The notes beneath the pieces are model-generated. The model did no database searches. It saw only the letters and a program-made list of their open reading frames with translations, and was not told the DNA's origin. This document shows, in pieces, positions 1-9,319 of a stretch of DNA of 64,000 nt. Source of the DNA: Herpetosiphon aurantiacus DSM 785 (lineage in GTDB: Bacteria > Chloroflexota > Chloroflexia > Chloroflexales > Herpetosiphonaceae); contig CP000875.1 of the NCBI GenBank assembly GCA_000018565.1, forward strand, positions 1,255,199 to 1,319,198. Reading direction: 5' to 3'. The position numbers were made by a program, and so were the translations under genes. Each line of letters opens with the position of its first letter. Position 1 is the first letter of the stretch.

Positions 1-1617
1 GCATCAAGCACCGTCGTGATTAGCCAAGTTTATGGGGGTGGCGGCTCTGCTACGGCTACTTACAAGAGTGATTACGTAGAATTGTTCAATTTGAGTGGTT
101 CTGCTGTCTCTTTAAATGGCTTGTCGATTCAATATGCTTCAAGCACAGGGAACTTTAATGGTGTTTTCGCTTTACCAAATGCTACAATTCTACCTGGCAA
201 ATACTATCTCGTACAGCTATCTCTGGGTACAGGTCTAGGCGATATCCCAACTCCAGATGCAGCTTCTGGAACTAATATCGCTATGTCTGCAACTGCAGGT
301 AAGGTTATTATTGCGAATACCACTACAGCATTAGGGTGTTCCACAAGCGCGACTTGTACTCCTGCTCAACAAGCCCAAATTATTGATCTCGTTGGTTATG
401 GCACAGCTGCTAATTACTTCGAAGGTAGTGGGCCAACAGGTGCGCCAAGCAATACGACGAGCGTTATTCGTACCAATCCTTGTGTTGATGCCGATAATAA
501 TGCAACTGAATTTAGCGTGGGTACGCCAAACCCACGTAATACTGCCAGCCCTACGTTGAGCTGTTCAGCGGCCACCAATACACCAACGAACACGCCGACT
601 AATACCGCGACCAACACACCAACCAGCACTCCAATTGTGCTTGGGGGCGATAATAATATCCTGTGGGATCAGCTCTATCACAGCGCCACTGCTGTAAATC
701 CTCAACTTGAGCTTGTGCCAAACGAGAGCTACAGCTTTTTGCATAGTGCTAGTGGCACAATCGACGAAACCACGGCTGTGACGATTTCGGCATTAACTGA
801 TGCGCTTGATGTGCAAACGGTTAGCCTGCGCTACTGGGATGGAGCGAATTCGACTACAATTCCAATGACGAGGATTAAATCGTTGAGCGCTAGCTTTCGC
901 AGCCAGCCAATCCATAGCTACGATTTGTGGCAGGCTAGCATTCCAGCTCAGCCAATCGGCACAAGCATTTTCTATCGGGTGATTGCTCAAGATGGTTCGG
1001 CCTCAGCCTATTTGAAGCACAATAATGGCCAATATGTGAATCCGCTTGGCCAACATGTGCGGGGCTTCAATGATGATCCCGATGATTATAGCTACACGGT
1101 TTTAGCGGCAAACCCAACTGCTACCCCAACGAATACCCCAACTAACACGCCAACGGATACCGCTACGCCGACGGCGACCAATACGCCAACCAATACACCA
1201 ACCGATACGGCAACGCCAACGGCGAGCAACACGCCAACCAATACGCCGACCGATACGGCAACACCAACCAACACGCCAGTGGCTCCAACGGCAACCGATA
1301 CCGCTACGCCAACGGCGACGAACACGCCAACCAATACGCCGACCGATACGGCAACGCCAACCAACACGCCAGTGGCTCCAACGGCAACCGATACCGCTAC
1401 GCCAACGGCGAGCAACACACCAACCAATACGGCTACGCCAACGATCACGGTGACGAGAACACCGACACATACGCCAACTAATACAGCAACGCCAACGCGC
1501 ACGGCGACCAACACGCCAACCAATACGGCGACATCGACGGCGACGAATACGCCAACCGTCACCAATACGCCAATTGCTCAGCAGCATAAAGTGTTCTTAC
1601 CATGGGCCAGCAAATAG
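1..1617 (+). CDS. Secreted lamin-tail-domain protein, 5' partial
   Basis: The frame is open at base 1, so the true start (and presumably a signal peptide) lies upstream of the window. The visible part begins inside a lamin-tail domain (about 150 residues, with [19 protein letters not shown] and LSIQYAS, typical of extracellular LTD proteins). A short Thr/Pro linker (TNTPTNTPT) follows, then a second globular part of about 140 residues that I do not recognise, then a roughly 150-residue linker of TNTPT and TDTATPT repeats. The protein ends KVFLPWASK, a hydrophobic-aromatic tail shared with two other secreted proteins in this window (ending at 45673 and 49281). The family suggests a role on the cell surface or outside the cell, possibly adhesion or nuclease-associated; the substrate is unknown. 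The linker contains a 93-bp tandem duplication. Confidence 0.85.
   Translation, partial: ASSTVVISQVYGGGGSATATYKSDYVELFNLSGSAVSLNGLSIQYASSTGNFNGVFALPNATILPGKYYLVQLSLGTGLGDIPTPDAASGTNIAMSATAGKVIIANTTTALGCSTSATCTPAQQAQIIDLVGYGTAANYFEGSGPTGAPSNTTSVIRTNPCVDADNNATEFSVGTPNPRNTASPTLSCSAATNTPTNTPTNTATNTPTSTPIVLGGDNNILWDQLYHSATAVNPQLELVPNESYSFLHSASGTIDETTAVTISALTDALDVQTVSLRYWDGANSTTIPMTRIKSLSASFRSQPIHSYDLWQASIPAQPIGTSIFYRVIAQDGSASAYLKHNNGQYVNPLGQHVRGFNDDPDDYSYTVLAANPTATPTNTPTNTPTDTATPTATNTPTNTPTDTATPTASNTPTNTPTDTATPTNTPVAPTATDTATPTATNTPTNTPTDTATPTNTPVAPTATDTATPTASNTPTNTATPTITVTRTPTHTPTNTATPTRTATNTPTNTATSTATNTPTVTNTPIAQQHKVFLPWASK
1233..1418 (+). repeat. 93-bp tandem duplication in the Thr/Pro linker
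   Basis: Bases from 1233 and from 1326 repeat almost exactly with a period of 93 bp (31 codons), covering the linker segment that contains [16 protein letters not shown]. The period is a multiple of three, so the frame is kept. Shorter 12-18 bp TNTPT/TDTATPT units fill the rest of the linker. Such repeats change length easily by slippage or recombination. Confidence 0.85.
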
Positions 1618-1801
1618 CCCGTTGGTAGCAGCTTAAATGTGATGTTTAATCAAGGGGTTGTGTAATGGCGAAGCACAAGAATGAGGCTGGAACGGTGTAT
1701 AATGCACGTTACACAAGTCGCATAATGCGTGTTTGCTGCCTACTATCCCCAACCATAGCGACCAGCAGCTAGCATCGTGGTTGAATGTTGGTATACTATG
1801 C

Positions 1802-1829
1802 CTAGGTGGGTATATTTCTACCCACCTAG
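1802..1829 (-). terminator. Hairpin overlapping the stop of the response regulator
   Basis: An 11-bp perfect stem (CTAGGTGGGTA at 1802-1812 with TACCCACCTAG at 1819-1829) encloses a 6-base loop. It covers the stop codon of the leftward gene that ends at 1818. No clear T-run follows on the minus strand, so it may work as a 3' stabilising hairpin rather than a strong intrinsic terminator. Confidence 0.45.
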
Positions 1830-2213
1830 CTTGATCTCAAGCGCAATGCTATGGCGCTCAGCCACCCGCTGAATCGTTGAGAGCAAATGATTAAAATCGA
1901 TAGGTTTCTCAACATACGCATCACACCCAACCGCCATACAGCGTTCGCGATCACCCGAGAGAGTATAGGCGGTAATCGCAATCACCGGAATCGCGCGGGT
2001 TTGTGGTGAGGCCTTGAGTTGGGCGGTTGCACCCCAACCATGCAATTCGGGCATCGACATATCCATCAGAATTAAGTCGGGCTTTAATTGCAACGCCAGC
2101 ATCAAGCCTTCGATCCCAGTTTTGGCGGTGCTAATTTGAAAACCGCGCCGTTGCAAGCGAGTCGTAAGGATGGTGCGATTGTCTTGGTCGTCATCGACAA
2201 TTAAAATGTGCAT
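1818..2213 (-). CDS. Single-domain response regulator (CheY-like)
   Basis: 131 residues, essentially one receiver domain with no output domain. Visible receiver residues are the acidic cluster near the N-terminus (ILIVDDDQDN), the phospho-acceptor Asp in LILMDMSMPE near residue 51, the Thr/Ser switch position in IAITAYT and the conserved Lys in VEKPID near residue 104. The ATG at 2213 is preceded by GCAGGAG, a good ribosome binding site. The DMSMPELHGW form is typical of receivers that act with hybrid kinases. It is alone on this strand; the CHASE4 protein on the other strand starts 226 bp away, but nothing shows that they are partners. Confidence 0.9.
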   Translation of the reverse strand: MHILIVDDDQDNRTILTTRLQRRGFQISTAKTGIEGLMLALQLKPDLILMDMSMPELHGWGATAQLKASPQTRAIPVIAITAYTLSGDRERCMAVGCDAYVEKPIDFNHLLSTIQRVAERHSIALEIKLGG

Positions 2214-2439
2214 AGCTTGCTCCTGCTGTCAATCGGCACGATTAATTGAAATCGCTACCAATGATTGATACGCTAGTGTTGTTGTATACCATGAAGTCCT
2301 AGCTGTAAATAGTTACTTTCGGGGGATATTGCTCACCCGAAAGGTGGTTTTGAGATGGTGTATAGTTAGCCTAACCACAATTCTATGCGTTGCATTCCAA
2401 TTCGCATCAAAGCCAACGATGGCATAAGGAAGTTCAGCG

Positions 2440-3984
2440 ATGAAAGTAGCCTATCAACAATATGTGCATAAAAGTGTTCGTGGCAAAATTAGCCTTGCCT
2501 TATTGGGCATTATGCTGATTGTTGTGCTGGTTTTGTTGATTCCGCTGCGCTATATTGTCAATAGCTCAAGCCTTTTTGCTGAACAACAGGAAATGCAAGA
2601 TCACCTTGAACGGGTACGACGAGCAATTAATAGTGAGCTTGCCCAGATCGATGCCTTGGTCTTGTCGATGGCAACCTGGGATGAATCATACGATTTTATC
2701 AATCAACGTACTCCCACCTATATTGAAGAAAATACCAATAACGAGATTTTTGAGCTGTATAACGTTCAGGCGATGCTCTATACCGATCAGAACGGCACAA
2801 TTGTGTTCGCCAAAACCTATGACTCGCAACAACGGAAGTCGGTGGCAGTGCCATTTGAGTTTTTTGATATCAACAATTTCTATCCCCAATTACTCAATCA
2901 TCCGCAGCTTGATCAAGGTACAACTAGCGTGGTGCGGGCTGGCACCAAACTATGGCTTTTGGCGGCACGACCAATTCTCACCAGCGATGCTCAAGGTCCA
3001 TCGCGTGGTACGTTGATTTATGGTCGGATGGTCGATCAAGCGGTGGTTGATCGGATTAATTACCAAACCTTGTTACCAGTTGAGTTGAGTGATTATCGCT
3101 TGCTTGCGCCAACACGGCAGCAGGTTGTCAGCGAATTAGCCAATGAGCAGCGCTTAGTTTCGCGAGCTTTCAACGACGATACCCTCGAAGGCTTTGTGGT
3201 TTTTCCGTCAATCGACGGTAAACCTTTGTTGGTTGCAACGTTGGCCTTGCCCCGTACAATTTATATTCAAGGTGAACGCACCTTCTGGTTAATTGCTAGT
3301 GTGGTGGGGATTGCTGGCTGCTTGGGGTTGTTGAGCCTCTTTTGGGCTTTGCGACGCTTTATTTTCTATCCGCTAACGTCGATGGTGGGCGATTTGCGCC
3401 AGATCGATCCCAATCAGCCTGAGCAACATCAGATTAATTTTGCTAGCCCCGACGAGCTAGGCTTATTGGCTAAAACCGTCAATCAAGCGCTTGATTCGTT
3501 GGCTGTCGCCCAGCGCGAACAACTGGCGGCTGAGGCCAAACGTAGCGCCTTGCAAGCCGAAATGCTGCAAAATCAACAAAGCCAATTGCAAACCCAAGCG
3601 GCTTTGCTCGAACTCCAAGAGCAAAGTTTGGCCGAACAAGCCTTGCCGTTGATTCCAGTTTCGCGTGAGGTTTTGGCAATGCCCTTGATCGGCCAAATCG
3701 ATTTCAATCGGGCTGAGCGTTTGCAAACCACGATTTTGCATGGAATTGAAACCTATCGTGCTCGCACGGTTATCCTCGATCTGACTGGGATTTCGCAGCT
3801 TGAGCAACGGGCAGCGGTTGCGCTCGGCCAAACGGCCCAAGCCGTGCAATTGCTTGGGGCACGCTTGTTGCTGACTGGGGCAAACCCATCAATTGCTGAA
3901 GAAATTGTTGCTGCCAATATCGATTTGGGCCAAATTGCGATCTATCAAACCTTGGCTGCTGGTATGCAAGCGGCTCTCCGCTAA
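2440..3984 (+). CDS. CHASE4-HAMP-STAS membrane sensor protein
   Basis: 514 residues. One transmembrane segment at about 17-40 is followed by an extracytoplasmic CHASE4-type sensor (about 45-275; the MATWDESYDF motif is characteristic). A second transmembrane segment lies at about 283-303, then HAMP (about 304-358), a Gln-rich coiled coil (about 360-400) and a C-terminal STAS domain (about 405-514; VILDLTGISQLEQRAAVALG and LTGANPSIAEEI resemble RsbR-type STAS). There is no kinase, cyclase or methyl-accepting domain, so the output is probably through STAS-STAS or anti-sigma-type contacts, as in stressosome proteins (family knowledge; target inferred). RBS AAGGAAG precedes the ATG. It appears monocistronic. 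Confidence 0.88.
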   Translation: MKVAYQQYVHKSVRGKISLALLGIMLIVVLVLLIPLRYIVNSSSLFAEQQEMQDHLERVRRAINSELAQIDALVLSMATWDESYDFINQRTPTYIEENTNNEIFELYNVQAMLYTDQNGTIVFAKTYDSQQRKSVAVPFEFFDINNFYPQLLNHPQLDQGTTSVVRAGTKLWLLAARPILTSDAQGPSRGTLIYGRMVDQAVVDRINYQTLLPVELSDYRLLAPTRQQVVSELANEQRLVSRAFNDDTLEGFVVFPSIDGKPLLVATLALPRTIYIQGERTFWLIASVVGIAGCLGLLSLFWALRRFIFYPLTSMVGDLRQIDPNQPEQHQINFASPDELGLLAKTVNQALDSLAVAQREQLAAEAKRSALQAEMLQNQQSQLQTQAALLELQEQSLAEQALPLIPVSREVLAMPLIGQIDFNRAERLQTTILHGIETYRARTVILDLTGISQLEQRAAVALGQTAQAVQLLGARLLLTGANPSIAEEIVAANIDLGQIAIYQTLAAGMQAALR

Positions 3985-4273
3985 ACCTAATTTAAATTCC
4001 CACCGTCAAAAGCTGAGAATCAGCTCGCGTAATTCCGCAATGCCGCTGTAGGAGCGGGTTGGGCGCAGCAACCCAGTGCCAATCATAAACATTGGTTAAC
4101 CTTCATCCATCGCTTAGCCCAACTTACTCAGAATATGCTAAAATGTACAAGCCTGCATAACCCATCTTTCAGAGCGTTGTCGAATGCGGGGGAGTATGCT
4201 CCCTCATGCAGGGATTGTATACGCTAGCTCGATCACCCCAAATGGTGGGAACGCATCTTAAAAGTAGGAGTCG

Positions 4274-5359
4274 ATGGTTATGACTGAACTCGTTCGCGCT
4301 CAACCGGCATTTAAAGTTGATTTTGTCCCATCACTTGGGTTGGATCTGCTTTCGACAATGGGTCTGATTGGAATTGTCCACGATTTTGAAGGCTTGGATG
4401 CATGGCTGGTTGAGGCTGCTGCGAGTGTGCCCCCGCGCTTACGCCACGATATTCAGCTGGCAATGCGCATGGGCGTTTATCCCTATGTGGTGGTCGAAAC
4501 CGTCTCTGACCAAATTTTACAGCCTGGTGCTGCTGGCCACGACGATTTTAATGGCTTGATTGAAGACCTCAAAGCGCTTTCACCGCAAGAATGTGCCGCG
4601 ATGGTACATAAAATCGTGCAACGCACCGCCGCCAACGCTGATGTTGAATTATTGCACACGCCAGCCGAAATTATTGCCGATCAAGAGCAATTAGAAGAAT
4701 TATTGGCTAAAATGCAGTTTCCGGTCGATACCGATGAGCTGATTGAATTATTGCAACAGCCAACCGAATGGCGCGATTTATTGGTCTCAACGATTCAGCG
4801 CTTTTGGGACCGGATTTATCGTGAGCAATATGAACTGCAACAAGCCCGCCGCGAACGTAATGCCCATTATCATCGCACACATCAATATAGCGTCAACTTC
4901 CGCGATTTATTTGCTGGAGTAACTGGCCGCCGCTTGCCCGACCATATTCATGAACGACTTGGCACGATTAGCACTGTACGTTTTGTTCCATCGCAATATA
5001 TTGGGCCATACTTGTCGTTTCTTTTCAATGGATCATTACTCACGGTGTTTTATAATAGCAGCACCACACCAGCTGAAGGCGATGAGCAAACTGAACGCAC
5101 GCAAAGCCTGTATCAGCCATTAGCAGCCTTGGCCGATAAAACGCGCTTGCAAATTATGACGTTGTTGCATGGCCGCGAATTGTATGCCCAAGAAATTGTC
5201 AATTTGCTCGATATTCATCAATCGGCGGTTTCACGCCATTTGAAGCTGATGGAAACTTCAGGTGTGCTGAATGTTCGCCGCGACAAGGGTGCAAAATATT
5301 ATTCGATCAATCGCCAACGGATTGAAGAAATTTCGGCTCGCCTACGCGAATTTGTCTAA
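4274..5359 (+). CDS. ArsR-family transcriptional regulator with long N-terminal domain
   Basis: 361 residues, about three times a plain ArsR repressor. The C-terminal 75 residues form a winged helix-turn-helix of ArsR type (LADKTRLQIMTLLHGRELY, then VSRHLKLMETSGVL as recognition helix, then a wing with RRDKGAKYYSI). The N-terminal 280 residues match the DUF5937-like type of extension seen on ArsR regulators in Chloroflexota and Actinobacteria and probably sense a ligand or mediate oligomerisation; I see no CxC metal site. The start is the ATG at 4274 after AGTAGGAG; an ATG two codons later is possible. A strong terminator follows before the PPK2 gene, so the two are probably separate units. 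Confidence 0.85.
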   Translation: MVMTELVRAQPAFKVDFVPSLGLDLLSTMGLIGIVHDFEGLDAWLVEAAASVPPRLRHDIQLAMRMGVYPYVVVETVSDQILQPGAAGHDDFNGLIEDLKALSPQECAAMVHKIVQRTAANADVELLHTPAEIIADQEQLEELLAKMQFPVDTDELIELLQQPTEWRDLLVSTIQRFWDRIYREQYELQQARRERNAHYHRTHQYSVNFRDLFAGVTGRRLPDHIHERLGTISTVRFVPSQYIGPYLSFLFNGSLLTVFYNSSTTPAEGDEQTERTQSLYQPLAALADKTRLQIMTLLHGRELYAQEIVNLLDIHQSAVSRHLKLMETSGVLNVRRDKGAKYYSINRQRIEEISARLREFV

Positions 5360-5370
5360 ATCGACCAGCC

Positions 5371-5400
5371 AACGCTCCGCTACAACGGAGCGTTTTGCTT
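5371..5400 (+). terminator. Intrinsic terminator after the ArsR-type gene
   Basis: A 9-bp stem (AACGCTCCG at 5371-5379, CGGAGCGTT at 5386-5394) with a 6-base loop is followed by TTGCTTTT. It sits between the regulator stop (5359) and the PPK2 ribosome binding site. Confidence 0.8.
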
Positions 5401-5415
5401 TTAAAGGAGCTTGCA

Positions 5416-6282
5416 ATGTCGCTGCTTGATCACGTTGATTTATCGTTGGATTTGGGCAAAAAAAGCTATGAGCGCCAACTCACCGATTTGCAATTTAAAA
5501 TGTTGCGCTTGCAACGCGCCGTGACCCAAATTGGGCATCGCATGGTTTTGGTGTTTGAAGGCTGGGATGCGAGCGGCAAGGGCGGTGTGATCAAACGCCT
5601 GACCGAAGCGCTCGATCCGCGTGGGTTTGTGGTGCACCCAATTGCCGCACCTACCCCCGAAGAACGTGCCCACAATTATCTTTGGCGTTTTTGGAACCGT
5701 TTGCCCCGCGATGGCCAGATAGTTTTATTTGACCGTTCATGGTATGGTCGCGTGCTGGTGGAGCGGGTTGAAGGCTTTGCGACGATGCGCGAGTGGAGCC
5801 AAGCGTATGGCGAAATCAACGATTTTGAAAGAATTTTACATAACGATCGAACGTCGGTCTTGAAATTTTTCCTGCATATTTCGAGCGACGAGCAAGAAAA
5901 GCGTTTTCGGGAGCGCGAAAATGATCCGCTGAAAACCTGGAAATTAACCGAAGAAGATTGGCGCAATCGTGAGAAATGGTCGGAATATGCGATTGCAATT
6001 GATGAAATGCTGGCGCGAACATCCAGCGAAAACGCCCCATGGCAAGTGATTGCCGCCAACGACAAACGTTGGGCACGGATTGCGATTCTCAAGGCGGTAG
6101 TCGAAATGTTGGTCGCTGATATGCCGTTTGAATTTGACGATGCTAATACCTTGGTGCTCGATCGATCGGGCGCTTATGCCTTGGTTGATGCGGGCAAACT
6201 CTCAGCCAAAGCGGTTGAAGCGGTAATTGCCGAAGAAGAGAAAGTGCGGAAGTTGCTCAAAAAGCAGCGCAAGGAAAACTAA
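5416..6282 (+). CDS. ppk2: Polyphosphate kinase 2 family phosphotransferase
   Basis: 288 residues from the ATG at 5416, chosen because AAAGGAG lies 7 bases upstream; the frame is open seven codons further. PPK2 enzymes move phosphate between inorganic polyphosphate and nucleotides in the cytoplasm. Visible signatures are Walker A (GWDASGKGG, near residue 50), the lid/PPK2 motif (WRFWNRLPRDG), Walker B (IVLFDRSWYGRVLVERV) and the downstream REND..KTWKLTEEDW region. Length and single-domain form fit the short PPK2 classes; which nucleotide is used (AMP, ADP or GDP) cannot be fixed by eye. The C-terminus is Lys-rich (KLLKKQRKEN). It seems to be monocistronic, lying between a terminator and the homoserine dehydrogenase gene. 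Confidence 0.93.
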   Translation: MSLLDHVDLSLDLGKKSYERQLTDLQFKMLRLQRAVTQIGHRMVLVFEGWDASGKGGVIKRLTEALDPRGFVVHPIAAPTPEERAHNYLWRFWNRLPRDGQIVLFDRSWYGRVLVERVEGFATMREWSQAYGEINDFERILHNDRTSVLKFFLHISSDEQEKRFRERENDPLKTWKLTEEDWRNREKWSEYAIAIDEMLARTSSENAPWQVIAANDKRWARIAILKAVVEMLVADMPFEFDDANTLVLDRSGAYALVDAGKLSAKAVEAVIAEEEKVRKLLKKQRKEN

Positions 6283-6390
6283 ATATCGAATTTACGCCAA
6301 GTTTGCTTCCTTGTGCTCAGCATTTTTTGCCTAAATAGCTGGCTAACCCGTACAATACAGCCCGACACATCAGATTAAGGAAGCTCTACG

Positions 6391-7395
6391 ATGCACAATT
6401 TAGCAATTTATGGCTTTGGTGGAGTCGGGCGGGCGGTGTTGGCCCAAGCCTTGCCGCACTTCAACCTTGCCTTGGTGGCTGATCGTTCTGGGTATGTGGC
6501 GGGACCATTGAGCAATGAACGTTGGTTGGCGGTGGCGACGGCCAAAGCCCAAGGCGCAACCCTAGCTAGTTTGCCCGAGGGAAGCAGCGGTGATTGGCGA
6601 GCCGCCTTGCCCGCTGGTTGTTTGGTGGCTGATACGACCGCCGAAGCCAATGCCGCCCAGTTGGTTGAATTGGTTGGGCGTGGAATGCGTTTGGCCTTGG
6701 CCAATAAAAAACCGTTGTGCGAAGATTTAAATTTGTTTCAAGCCTTGGTTGCTGAGCGCTGCACCCGCTACGAGGCTACGGTTGGGGCTGGCTTGCCGAT
6801 TGTGGTGACCACCAATTTACTGCGCGATACTGGCGATCAGGTTCAGCGCATCGAAGGCGGTTTGAGTGGTACACTGGGGTTTTTGCTCTCATCAATCGAA
6901 CAAGGCCAGCCTTATTCGGCGGCTGTGCGTGAAGCTAAAGCCTTGGGCTGGACGGAACCCGACCCGCGTGATGATTTGGGCGGTGTTGACGTAGCGCGTA
7001 AAGCTTTGATTTTGGCGCGTACTTTGGGCTATCAATGGAACTTGAGCGATATTACGATTGAGCCATTGTATCCGGCTGAGTTTGCTGATTTGAGCATTGC
7101 TGAATTTATGGCGCAACTTGAGCAACTTGATCCTGGTTATGCCCAACGCCAAGCCGAAGCTGTTGCCCAAGGCCAAACCTTGCGCTATGTGGCGGCGATC
7201 ACGTCTGAGGGTGCGCGAGTTGGCTTGCAAGCAGTTGCTAAAGATAGCCCGCTTGGCTCGCTCAAAGGGCCAGATAATATGGTGGCTTGGACAACCAACC
7301 GCTACCAAGAGCGCCCGTTGGTGGTACGCGGGCCTGGCGCAGGAGTCGAAGTGACCGCTTCGGCAGTCTTGTTTGATCTCTTGGCCTTCCGTTAA
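6391..7395 (+). CDS. hom: Homoserine dehydrogenase (short form)
   Basis: 334 residues. The enzyme reduces aspartate semialdehyde to homoserine in threonine/methionine synthesis. The NAD(P)-binding loop is GFGGVGRAV (residues 8-16). The substrate region carries ANKKPLCED (near 110) and the family signature GGLSGTLGFLLSSIEQG (near 155) followed by KALGWTEPDPRDDLGGVDVARK. The regulatory C-terminal ACT domain found in many bacterial forms is absent, so feedback by threonine through ACT is not expected. RBS TAAGGAAG precedes the ATG. It is isolated from other amino-acid genes here. Confidence 0.93.
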   Translation: MHNLAIYGFGGVGRAVLAQALPHFNLALVADRSGYVAGPLSNERWLAVATAKAQGATLASLPEGSSGDWRAALPAGCLVADTTAEANAAQLVELVGRGMRLALANKKPLCEDLNLFQALVAERCTRYEATVGAGLPIVVTTNLLRDTGDQVQRIEGGLSGTLGFLLSSIEQGQPYSAAVREAKALGWTEPDPRDDLGGVDVARKALILARTLGYQWNLSDITIEPLYPAEFADLSIAEFMAQLEQLDPGYAQRQAEAVAQGQTLRYVAAITSEGARVGLQAVAKDSPLGSLKGPDNMVAWTTNRYQERPLVVRGPGAGVEVTASAVLFDLLAFR

Positions 7396-7402
7396 ATAAA
7401 AA

Positions 7403-7424
7403 CCGTGGTCAACGAAGACCACGG
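7403..7424 (-). terminator. Terminator of the ABC transporter operon
   Basis: Stem CCGTGGTC (7403-7410) with GACCACGG (7417-7424) and a 6-base loop. Read leftward it is followed by a T-rich run (GGTTTTTATTT), so it suits the minus-strand ABC genes. On the plus strand, after homoserine dehydrogenase, there is no T-run. Confidence 0.75.
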
Positions 7425-7449
7425 CTCAAACCCTCTTGATAATTGTGAA

Positions 7450-8289
7450 CTATTGACCTGCCATATCCCGCCGCTGGAACAAGAGAATTCCTAACATAAT
7501 TGAGCCAAAGATATAGGCTGCAACAACCATCAAGCTGGTGCTTAATGAAATATGTGTGCCAAAGACTCGATCAACCCCTTCAAACATCATTGTTTGCTCT
7601 TCGCCAGTGTATAACCAATTGGCTTCAAGGTTGCTGATATGGGCATTTGGTAAGATTTTGGCTGCCAAGGTTGAAAAGCTCATGGCAAGGTTGAAAATCG
7701 TATTACCAACGATCCCAAAGACAATCCCCATAATCGTCGAGCGGCCTGCCATGGTTACCAACAAGGTAATCGATGAAAAGACCACTAATTGCAATAAGAC
7801 TGGAATCAACGATTTCAGCAAGGTTCCCAAGGAAAAGCTATCAAAATCAAATAACGTGCCACCTAAGATTGCCGTGCCGATCAAACCCATCAATTGCCCG
7901 AAAATCAGCGAAATAATGATCAGGCAGATCATAAATAACAAGCAGATGGCAATTTTAACGATAATGAAATCGCTGCGCCGAGCGCGGCGTGGCAAGAGCA
8001 CTTTCCAGGTATCACGGCTATACTCTGAGCCGATGCTATTGCCCATAAACACCACAGCCAACATTGAGCCAATCGCACTCAAAATAATCGAAGGGAAGAG
8101 AAACCCATTTGGAAACATCATCGCGAATTGGGCTGCTGTCCACCCTGTATCCTCTTTGCCGTTGTATAAGGCAATCCCAGTTTGCGCCACAAAGGTGATC
8201 AAAATAATCGCCAAAGTGATTAGCAATAGCCCAATATTGGCGGGGCGTTTATAAGTTTTAGTCCATTCAGCCCGAAATAAATTCCACAT
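7450..8289 (-). CDS. ABC-2 type transporter permease
   Basis: 279 residues, with about six hydrophobic segments and a large first extracytoplasmic loop. The order (short cytoplasmic N-terminus LFRAEWTKTYKRP, TM1, loop, then a cluster with SEYSRDTWKVLLPR before TM3) is that of ABC-2/NatB-like permeases of drug or bacitracin-type exporters. It starts at the ATG that overlaps the stop of the ATPase gene by one base (TAATG), with GGAGG just upstream, so translation is coupled. The substrate is unknown. Confidence 0.88.
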   Translation of the reverse strand: MWNLFRAEWTKTYKRPANIGLLLITLAIILITFVAQTGIALYNGKEDTGWTAAQFAMMFPNGFLFPSIILSAIGSMLAVVFMGNSIGSEYSRDTWKVLLPRRARRSDFIIVKIAICLLFMICLIIISLIFGQLMGLIGTAILGGTLFDFDSFSLGTLLKSLIPVLLQLVVFSSITLLVTMAGRSTIMGIVFGIVGNTIFNLAMSFSTLAAKILPNAHISNLEANWLYTGEEQTMMFEGVDRVFGTHISLSTSLMVVAAYIFGSIMLGILLFQRRDMAGQ

Positions 8290-9251
8290 TAGCGACCTCC
8301 TACCACAACTTCAGCCAAGGGTTGTTGGGCTGACGCGCCGCCAGTCCCAGTAATTTCTAAGAACAACGATTCGAGCGAGCGCTGGCGCACGACCACTTGA
8401 AATACATCAACATCAGCTTGCACTAATTTGCGCATGACATTTGGCACATCTTGCGGCTCCGCATTGATGTTAATCCAGTGTTGGTCGAAGCTATGAGCTT
8501 TTAATTGTGGTAGTTCTTGTAAAATCGCCATGGCGCGTTCAAATGGCGCGGCTTCGATCGCATAGCCTGGGCCGCCTTCGGTCGCCAACAGATCGCGTAC
8601 CCGGCCTTGTTTGATCGTCACACCCTTTTGAATGATCGCCACATCCGAGCAAACTTGTTCAACTTCGTAGAGCAAGTGGCTTGAAAGAAAGACTGTGCGG
8701 CCTTCTTGACCCATGCGCAAAATTAAGTTACGCATTTCGACCGTGCCAGCCGGATCAAGCCCGTTGGTCGGCTCATCAAGAAACACGATTTTGGGGTCGT
8801 TGAGCAAGGTTGCGGCAACCCCAAGCCGTTGCTTCATACCCAATGAATAGGTTTTAACTTTATCTTTTTCGCGGCCACGTAAGCCCACAAACTCAATTAA
8901 TTCATCATAGCGGGCTTGTGGTAAATCTTGGCCGCCTGATCGGGCTAGAACGCGCAAATTTTCTAAGCCCGACATATAGGTATAAAATGCTGGCGATTCG
9001 ACAATTGCTCCAACGTAAGGCGCAATATGTTTGCGAGCATGCAAAATATCATGACCAAAAATGGTTGCCTTACCAGCAGTTGGTCGAATAAGCCCCAATA
9101 ACATGCGGATTGTGGTGGTTTTACCTGCACCATTCGGGCCTAAAAAACCATAAATCGTGCCTTCAGGAATATGTAAACTTAAATTATTAACTGCTGGAAT
9201 TTTTTTATAGACTTTGGTTAACCCTTCAGCAGTAATTGCGATTCCACTCAT
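8289..9251 (-). CDS. ABC transporter ATP-binding protein
   Basis: 320 residues. Walker A GPNGAGKTT is at residues 38-46, the signature YSLGMKQRLG near 140, Walker B with D-loop KIVFLDEPTNGLDP near 160, and the switch His in FLSSHLL near 193. The C-terminal 100 residues form the usual domain of ABC-2 exporter ATPases (bcr/NatA-like). RBS AGGAG precedes the ATG at 9251. It forms an operon with the permease. The two-component system genes lie 69 bp upstream on the same strand and may control it, as is common for such exporters (inference). Confidence 0.92.
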   Translation of the reverse strand: MSGIAITAEGLTKVYKKIPAVNNLSLHIPEGTIYGFLGPNGAGKTTTIRMLLGLIRPTAGKATIFGHDILHARKHIAPYVGAIVESPAFYTYMSGLENLRVLARSGGQDLPQARYDELIEFVGLRGREKDKVKTYSLGMKQRLGVAATLLNDPKIVFLDEPTNGLDPAGTVEMRNLILRMGQEGRTVFLSSHLLYEVEQVCSDVAIIQKGVTIKQGRVRDLLATEGGPGYAIEAAPFERAMAILQELPQLKAHSFDQHWININAEPQDVPNVMRKLVQADVDVFQVVVRQRSLESLFLEITGTGGASAQQPLAEVVVGGR

Positions 9252-9319
9252 ACAATGCTCCTAATCTAGCTGCGGTGTTGATACAACGTTAACAATCGAT
9301 GAATTGTTGCAAGCATTTA

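Noticed and set aside
1092-1587. Long minus-strand open frames rich in Val/Gly or Arg/Trp opposite the Thr/Pro linker
   Set aside because: They are the complement of ACN-CCN repeats; low-complexity composition, no ribosome site, and no family resemblance.
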